This document shows positions 4,869 through 6,851 of a DNA stretch of 6,851 nt, piece by piece. The stretch spans positions 1-6,851 of the forward strand of contig JACMIS010000415.1 in assembly GCA_014381035.1 (NCBI GenBank). The letters run 5' to 3'. This DNA is from Armatimonadota bacterium (GTDB lineage Bacteria; Armatimonadota; Armatimonadia; Armatimonadales; Armatimonadaceae). The position numbers were made by a program, and so were the translations under genes. The notes below the pieces were generated by a model. That model was not told where the DNA came from. It saw only the letters and a list, made by a program, of their open reading frames with translations, and searched no databases. Position 1 is the first letter of the stretch; each line of letters opens with the position of its first letter.

Positions 4869-5408
4869 AAACCATTCTTTTCATCCGGAGGTACGTGGTT
4901 GAGAGCCGCCGGCGTGGTTGCCGGTATTGGTGCACTGCTTTTAAGCGCGTCCGCTTCGCGGGCGCAGGTACTCGTGACCGGATTTTATAATCAGGTCGGC
5001 GCCGATTTTTTCTACAGTTTCGAGGTCAGCAATACCAGTGGTTTTGATGTGACCCTGGTCAATGTGCTTTTCCCAACGCAAGAACCGGCTTTGGTTATCA
5101 CGGGCGAGTCTGCTCCCCCGGAATATCTGCTCAGTTACGATTCTGGTTCACTCGTATTCACCGGGAATGCTGTCGCTCCTTTTGCAGACGGAACAACCGT
5201 GGGCGGTTTTACCCTCACCAGTAACTTGTTGTTGGAACCAGACTCGGTTGAGGCATTCGATGTGGACAACCAACGCGTGACTGCGACGTTCAATTCTGTC
5301 GATGCCACTACCGTCCCGGAGGCGAGCACGCTTCCGCTCATCGCACTTGCCGCGTCCGCCTTCGCCGGAACCGTTCTTGTCCGTCGCCGCAATGTTGCCC
5401 GACTCTAA
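4863..5408 (+). CDS. PEP-CTERM sorted exported protein
   Basis: This 181-residue protein (180 if it starts at ATG4866) is exported and carries a C-terminal sorting signal. Seen: an N-terminal signal with Arg14, hydrophobic 15-31 and SRA-Q cleavage after Ala34; a threonine-, serine- and valine-rich, probably all-beta body (35-148); and a C-terminus with VPEAS (151-155), hydrophobic 157-173 and basic RRR at 174-176. This tripartite tail is the PEP-CTERM signal recognised by exosortase, here with Ala in place of the second Pro. Family knowledge: such proteins are cut and attached to the cell surface or released, often in organisms that make exopolysaccharide. The body was not matched to a known family, so the function is unknown. 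No exosortase gene is in the window. The DUF4331 gene follows after 28 bases, probably in the same transcript. Confidence 0.88.
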   Translation: MMKPFFSSGGTWLRAAGVVAGIGALLLSASASRAQVLVTGFYNQVGADFFYSFEVSNTSGFDVTLVNVLFPTQEPALVITGESAPPEYLLSYDSGSLVFTGNAVAPFADGTTVGGFTLTSNLLLEPDSVEAFDVDNQRVTATFNSVDATTVPEASTLPLIALAASAFAGTVLVRRRNVARL

Positions 5409-5420
5409 TCTTTGATTCCC

Positions 5421-5439
5421 AGAAAGGTTTTTTCTTATG
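5421..5439 (+). promoter_or_regulatory. Ribosome-binding site of the DUF4331 gene
   Basis: AGAAAGG (5421-5427) precedes ATG5437 by 9 bases of mostly T (TTTTTTCTT). It fixes the start just ahead of a clear signal peptide. The 28-base gap to the PEP-CTERM stop holds no promoter or terminator hairpin, which supports co-transcription. Confidence 0.6.
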
Positions 5440-6851
5440 AAACGTGCTTTCCGAATCGCCGCCCTTGCCGCCGCCAGCCTTGCCGCTTTTGCGTCAACCG
5501 CTATCGTACCGCAATCCGCCCGCGCCGCCAGCCACAGCGACGCACCGTTGATCAAACTCGACCCGCAAGCCAACCTGACCGACGTTTACGCGTTCGTCGG
5601 TGCCGGTCCCAACGGTAATGTGCTCAACGTGATCGTCCATGTTCGCCCGTTTTCCGAACCCGGTGACGGTGTGATGTACGAAAAGTTCAGCGATGACGCC
5701 CGCTATAGCATCCATATCGCCAACCCCTCGACCGGCGCAACCCTTCGCCGCTATGATTTCGAATTCAGCAGTGTCAAAGCCGTGACCTTCGGCAACACGA
5801 TCCTTTCGTATGGACGTGGCGGGGCGAATGGCGACCAGTTTGGCGCACTTGCCGATAACAATGCGCCATCGCGCAACTATCGACAAACCTATTCCGTGAC
5901 CCGCGTCAACACGCTCACCAACGCATCGCAACTGGTGGGAACCGGCTTGATTACCCCGCCGCCCAACGTCGGTCTGGGAACCACACCCAACTACAACGAT
6001 GCGAACGGTCTTGCCATCTCGGGACAGACGACACTCGGTGCATTGGACAACTACACCCGCGACGCGATTCAAACACTGACCACCGGTGAATCTGTTTTCT
6101 GCGGTCCCCGCGAAGATGGTTTCTTCGCGGACACCCCCGGCATCTTCGACTTCCTGAACCCGCGCATCCTGATCCCGACCGGCGGGGCGACGAACACGTT
6201 CGGGCAAGCCGGTGGCGGCGTGGACGGTTTTAAAGGCTTCAACGTGCTGGCATTCGCGATCCAGATCCCTATCTCGGACCTGACACCGTCGCAGTACACG
6301 GCGATTTTTGCCGCGCCCGCGTTCCCGACGATTACCCAGACCAACGGGGTCGGCGTCTACGCTTCGGTGAGCCGACGCCGTGTCACCCTGCGCTCCGCGA
6401 CCGCCGATCCTGTCGGTTCAGGTCCCTGGATCCAGGTCAACCGAATGGGCAACCCGCTCTTCAACGAGGTATTCGTCGCGCTGCAGGACAAGGATAACTA
6501 CAACCGGGACAGCCCGACGCAGGATCTTGCCCGGTATGCGACCTACGCGCTGAACCCGGAAGTCGGCGTGCTGATCAACGCCCTGTATACGCCGCAACTG
6601 ACCGCGCTCGCGGAAGGCCCGCTCGACACGACTAACCGCAACGACCTGGCGGCGGTGTTCATGCCCGATGTGTTGCGCGTTGATACAACAACCGACCCGG
6701 TTCGTCTCGCGGGGACGGGCGGATTCAGCCGACTGTCCGGCTACGGCGGTGATGCGGCGAGCAACGGAAACCTGGGGGGCTGGCCCAACGGGCGGCGTCT
6801 CGGCGACGATGTTGTTGACATCGCCCTGACGACGCTCGCGACAGGTGGCAC
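5437..6851 (+). CDS. DUF4331 family exported protein, 3' end cut
   Basis: The frame stays open for 471 codons to the window edge, so the C-terminus is missing. Seen: a signal peptide (MKRAFR, hydrophobic 7-24, ARA-A cleavage after Ala30); the mature start ASHSDAPLIKLDPQANLTDVYAF (31-53, a hallmark of DUF4331); the central GPREDGFFADTPGIFDF (223-239); and the late GWPNGRRLGDDVVDIAL (448-464). These occur in family order. Family knowledge: DUF4331 proteins are secreted, roughly 450-550 residues, and have no agreed biochemical function. Only a few tens of residues may be missing; a C-terminal PEP-CTERM tail like that of its neighbour would be natural but cannot be seen. Conserved acidic residues near the mature N-terminus (Asp35, Asp42, Asp49) may bind metal, which is speculation. 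Base composition matches the neighbouring genes, so there is no sign of recent transfer. Confidence 0.92.
   Translation, partial: MKRAFRIAALAAASLAAFASTAIVPQSARAASHSDAPLIKLDPQANLTDVYAFVGAGPNGNVLNVIVHVRPFSEPGDGVMYEKFSDDARYSIHIANPSTGATLRRYDFEFSSVKAVTFGNTILSYGRGGANGDQFGALADNNAPSRNYRQTYSVTRVNTLTNASQLVGTGLITPPPNVGLGTTPNYNDANGLAISGQTTLGALDNYTRDAIQTLTTGESVFCGPREDGFFADTPGIFDFLNPRILIPTGGATNTFGQAGGGVDGFKGFNVLAFAIQIPISDLTPSQYTAIFAAPAFPTITQTNGVGVYASVSRRRVTLRSATADPVGSGPWIQVNRMGNPLFNEVFVALQDKDNYNRDSPTQDLARYATYALNPEVGVLINALYTPQLTALAEGPLDTTNRNDLAAVFMPDVLRVDTTTDPVRLAGTGGFSRLSGYGGDAASNGNLGGWPNGRRLGDDVVDIALTTLATGG

Noticed and set aside
4445..4935. Minus-strand open frames crossing the divergent intergenic region
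   Set aside because: No SD, no recognisable protein features, and they overlap the starts of both flanking genes and the predicted promoter.
5494..6207. Minus-strand open frame of 237 codons opposite the DUF4331 gene
   Set aside because: The plus strand encodes unmistakable DUF4331 motifs; the antisense frame is a valine- and glycine-rich by-product of codon bias.

Overview
The window comes from a bacterial chromosome of moderately high GC (high 50s percent by eye), with tight gene packing and Shine-Dalgarno (SD) led starts. The mix of a PEP-CTERM sorted surface protein, a DUF4331 exported protein, a free-standing IscX and a large STAND-type ATPase ending in a helix-turn-helix suggests a Gram-negative-type lineage such as Armatimonadota. 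Chloroflexota or another phylum is possible. This placement is inference; no rRNA or other marker gene is present.

Region 1 (about 1-2264, plus strand) is a compact five-gene run: a single-domain rhodanese, a small exported protein of unknown function, a serine alpha/beta-hydrolase, a thioredoxin-like protein whose start overlaps the hydrolase stop by 4 bases, and an IscX homologue that starts at the next base after the thioredoxin stop. The spacing implies one transcript. Rhodanese (sulfane-sulfur transfer), thioredoxin (dithiol reduction) and IscX (cysteine desulfurase and Fe-S assembly modulator) point to sulfur or thiol handling. The hydrolase and the exported protein do not obviously fit that theme. 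The promoter lies at or before the window start.

Region 2 (2277-4472, minus strand) is one 731-residue ATPase, convergent with iscX across only 12 bases. It has a STAND/NB-ARC-like N-terminal NTPase, a middle section that may be a degenerate GNAT-like acetyltransferase fold, and a C-terminal sigma-region-4-like HTH. It looks like a signal-responsive regulator. A good sigma70-type promoter for it sits at 4521-4550.

Region 3 (4473-4862) is a 390-base divergent intergenic region with no credible gene. It is rich in small inverted and direct repeats: a perfect 6-bp inverted repeat, a bulged 7+5 bp inverted repeat with a repeat pair in its loop, a 9-bp direct repeat spaced 23 bp, and a hairpin. 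It is probably the control region for the genes on both sides.

Region 4 (4863-6851, plus strand) holds two exported proteins in tandem: a small PEP-CTERM protein (exosortase-sorted, with a PEA variant of the motif) and a DUF4331 protein that runs off the window end. They are 28 bases apart and probably co-transcribed.

No tRNA, rRNA, CRISPR array, insertion sequence or convincing intrinsic terminator was seen. The least ordinary items are the multidomain ATPase with its structured upstream region and the rhodanese/thioredoxin/IscX gene set, which has no cysteine desulfurase or scaffold gene beside it in the window.
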